DNA from: Algoriphagus pacificus
Lineage (GTDB): Bacteria > Bacteroidota > Bacteroidia > Cytophagales > Cyclobacteriaceae
Direction: 5' to 3'
DNA length: 64,000 nt
NCBI RefSeq assembly: GCF_017254845.1
Contig: NZ_JAFKCU010000001.1
Location: 1,137,048-1,201,047 of the forward strand
Shown here: positions 62,820 through 64,000 of the stretch, one piece after another
Position numbering within the stretch: the stretch's first letter is position 1
How the letters are laid out: each line of letters begins with the position of its first letter
The notes under the pieces: generated by a model
Seen by the model: only the letters and a program-made list of their open reading frames with translations
Told to the model about the DNA's origin: nothing
The model's database searches: none
Program-made: the position numbers and the translations under genes

Positions 62820-64000
62820 TCAGTCAAATTTGATGTCTTTCACATAGAGTTGCAAACTCGATTTGTCGCGGAAGAAATTTTCTCTCATTTCCGCCACGAT
62901 GTCAAATCTCATTTTGCCTTGGAGCATTTTTACGATCGTATGATCAGGATCTTTCGCCCGATCTGCCAATCCAAAACCCAAGCAAACGGGTTTTGTCACT
63001 TGCCCGTCTTGCACTATGTTGAAGCGCAAATGTTTGTCTTTTAAAATAATCACATTTTCGGCATAGGCCTGGGAAATCCTCAAAATCGGTTCGGTATTTC
63101 CAGGCCCAAAAGGAGCCATTTGCTTCAAGATATTATAAAACTTGTAATTTATTTGATCTAGAAGCAATTCATCATCAATTTCTATCACAGGCTTGCGGTG
63201 TGCTTCCTCAATCCGGCTTTTGACCACTTTCTCAAACATCGCCTGAAAATCTGTGACATTTTCGACAGGCAAAGTCAATCCAGCAGCATATTTATGTCCC
63301 CCAAACTGGTCCAGAAGATCAGCGCATTCCGCTATGGCTTCGTAGATGTCAAAATCCACTACAGATCTGGCGCTACCTGTAGCTTTGCCATTAGATTCGG
63401 TAAGGATGATGGTGGGTCTATAATATTTTTCAATACAACGGCTGGCTACGATTCCAATTACACCTTTGTGCCAGTCTTCCTTAAAAAGAACAGTTGAATT
63501 CCAGGAATTCGATTCTTCACGCTCGGCAATCATTTCGAAAGCCTCTTTCGTGATATTTTCATCGAAATTCCGACGGGTCGTATTGACCTCATCCACCAAT
63601 TTGGCTCGCTCGATGGCTAAGTCTAAATCAGTTGATATTAACAGTTCCACGGAAGCTTTGGCATGTTCCAATCTACCTGAAGCGTTGATTCTAGGGCCGA
63701 TTTTAAAGACGATGTCTGAAATGCCAATCTCTTTTTCGATTTTGGCACTAAGCATCAATGCTTTTAATCCGGGTCTTGGGGTATTATTGATCCGATCTAG
63801 ACCATAGTAGGCCAAAATCCTGTTTTCCCCGGTAATTGGGACGATATCCGCCGCAATACTTACCACCAAAAGGTCCAAATAAGAATATAGTGCAGACTCA
63901 TCAATTCCTTTTCTTTTTGCTAAAGCCTGAATCAACTTAAAGCCTACTCCTGCTCCACTGAGCTCTTTGTAAGGATAATCACAGTCATTTCTTTTGGCAT
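62820..64000 (-). CDS. recJ: Single-stranded-DNA-specific exonuclease RecJ, C-terminal part (5' end outside window)
   Basis: The reading frame is open to the window edge (393 codons present). It contains the RecJ core after the DHH motifs: [33 protein letters not shown], the DHHA1 block [11 protein letters not shown] and the OB-fold region [11 protein letters not shown]. The N-terminal DHH aspartates lie beyond the window. It degrades single-stranded DNA 5' to 3' in recombination and mismatch repair. The start codon at 63935 is only an internal TTG. It is the first known gene of the recJ-lptB-GH3 unit. Confidence 0.92.
   Translation of the reverse strand, partial: AKRNDCDYPYKELSGAGVGFKLIQALAKRKGIDESALYSYLDLLVVSIAADIVPITGENRILAYYGLDRINNTPRPGLKALMLSAKIEKEIGISDIVFKIGPRINASGRLEHAKASVELLISTDLDLAIERAKLVDEVNTTRRNFDENITKEAFEMIAEREESNSWNSTVLFKEDWHKGVIGIVASRCIEKYYRPTIILTESNGKATGSARSVVDFDIYEAIAECADLLDQFGGHKYAAGLTLPVENVTDFQAMFEKVVKSRIEEAHRKPVIEIDDELLLDQINYKFYNILKQMAPFGPGNTEPILRISQAYAENVIILKDKHLRFNIVQDGQVTKPVCLGFGLADRAKDPDHTIVKMLQGKMRFDIVAEMRENFFRDKSSLQLYVKDIKFD

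Overview
The window looks like the chromosome of an aerobic member of the Bacteroidota, most likely order Cytophagales near Algoriphagus/Cyclobacteriaceae. The reasons are: a GldD gliding lipoprotein, a BatD protein, a TonB receptor with a carboxypeptidase-regulatory-like N-terminus, a type III pantothenate kinase, many lipoproteins, weak Shine-Dalgarno signals and TAnnTTTG-type -7 promoter boxes. The placement is inferred from protein families and style, not from a search. About 60 protein genes fill the window. I saw no rRNA, tRNA, CRISPR array, transposase or prophage.

Layout. 1-5503 (+) encodes exported proteins: a partial FG-GAP/VCBS protein, an FGE-like protein, a Tat-exported Gfo/Idh/MocA oxidoreductase, a Tat-exported hydroxypyruvate-isomerase-like TIM barrel and a beta-propeller lipoprotein. 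They look like one envelope sugar-handling operon. 5650-14612 holds housekeeping genes (HisA-like, CsaA-like, Rieske, cysteine desulfurase, GlmM, MazG, RidA, FumC). 14680-22828 is mostly on the minus strand: a dicarboxylate symporter, batD-aroC, glnK-amt and recF. 22920-27157 (+) carries pdhA, a TPR protein, ribH, lysC and a DUF6787-like protein. 27317-39970 is mainly on the minus strand: recG, a kinase, a choice-of-anchor lipoprotein, gldD, a nitroreductase, an S10 peptidase and a TonB receptor, with a Na+ symporter and an exported DinB-like protein on the plus strand. 40201-44631 (+) has a GH29 fucosidase and a GMC dehydrogenase with its Tat-borne small subunit. 44640-48310 is an accessory-looking, AT-rich segment with two unknown lipoproteins and several small repeats. 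48416-57183 is housekeeping again (M23, coaX, GNAT, guaB, ABA4-like, RsmB-like, prmC, TPK-like, M19). 57303-60527 encodes three consecutive kynurenine-pathway enzymes. 60540-64000 (-) is a tight recJ-lptB-GH3 operon; recJ is cut by the window end.

The best candidate for something new is at 44830-46985. A run of 13 cytosines sits just inside the apparent start of an HExxH lipoprotein gene. At 13 C the upstream ATG is out of frame. At 12 or 15 C it joins the frame and supplies a complete lipoprotein signal peptide, which is the design of a phase-variable contingency gene. A second lipoprotein gene overlaps its 3' end, and the pair is bracketed by two nearly identical terminator repeats about 2.4 kb apart. 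Second is a HisA-like protein at 5650-6384 in which the catalytic aspartate position is tryptophan.

Many neighbours converge with almost no spacing (7214-7217, 34294/34295, 49081-49084), and several gene pairs share bidirectional hairpin terminators, so this is a compact genome.
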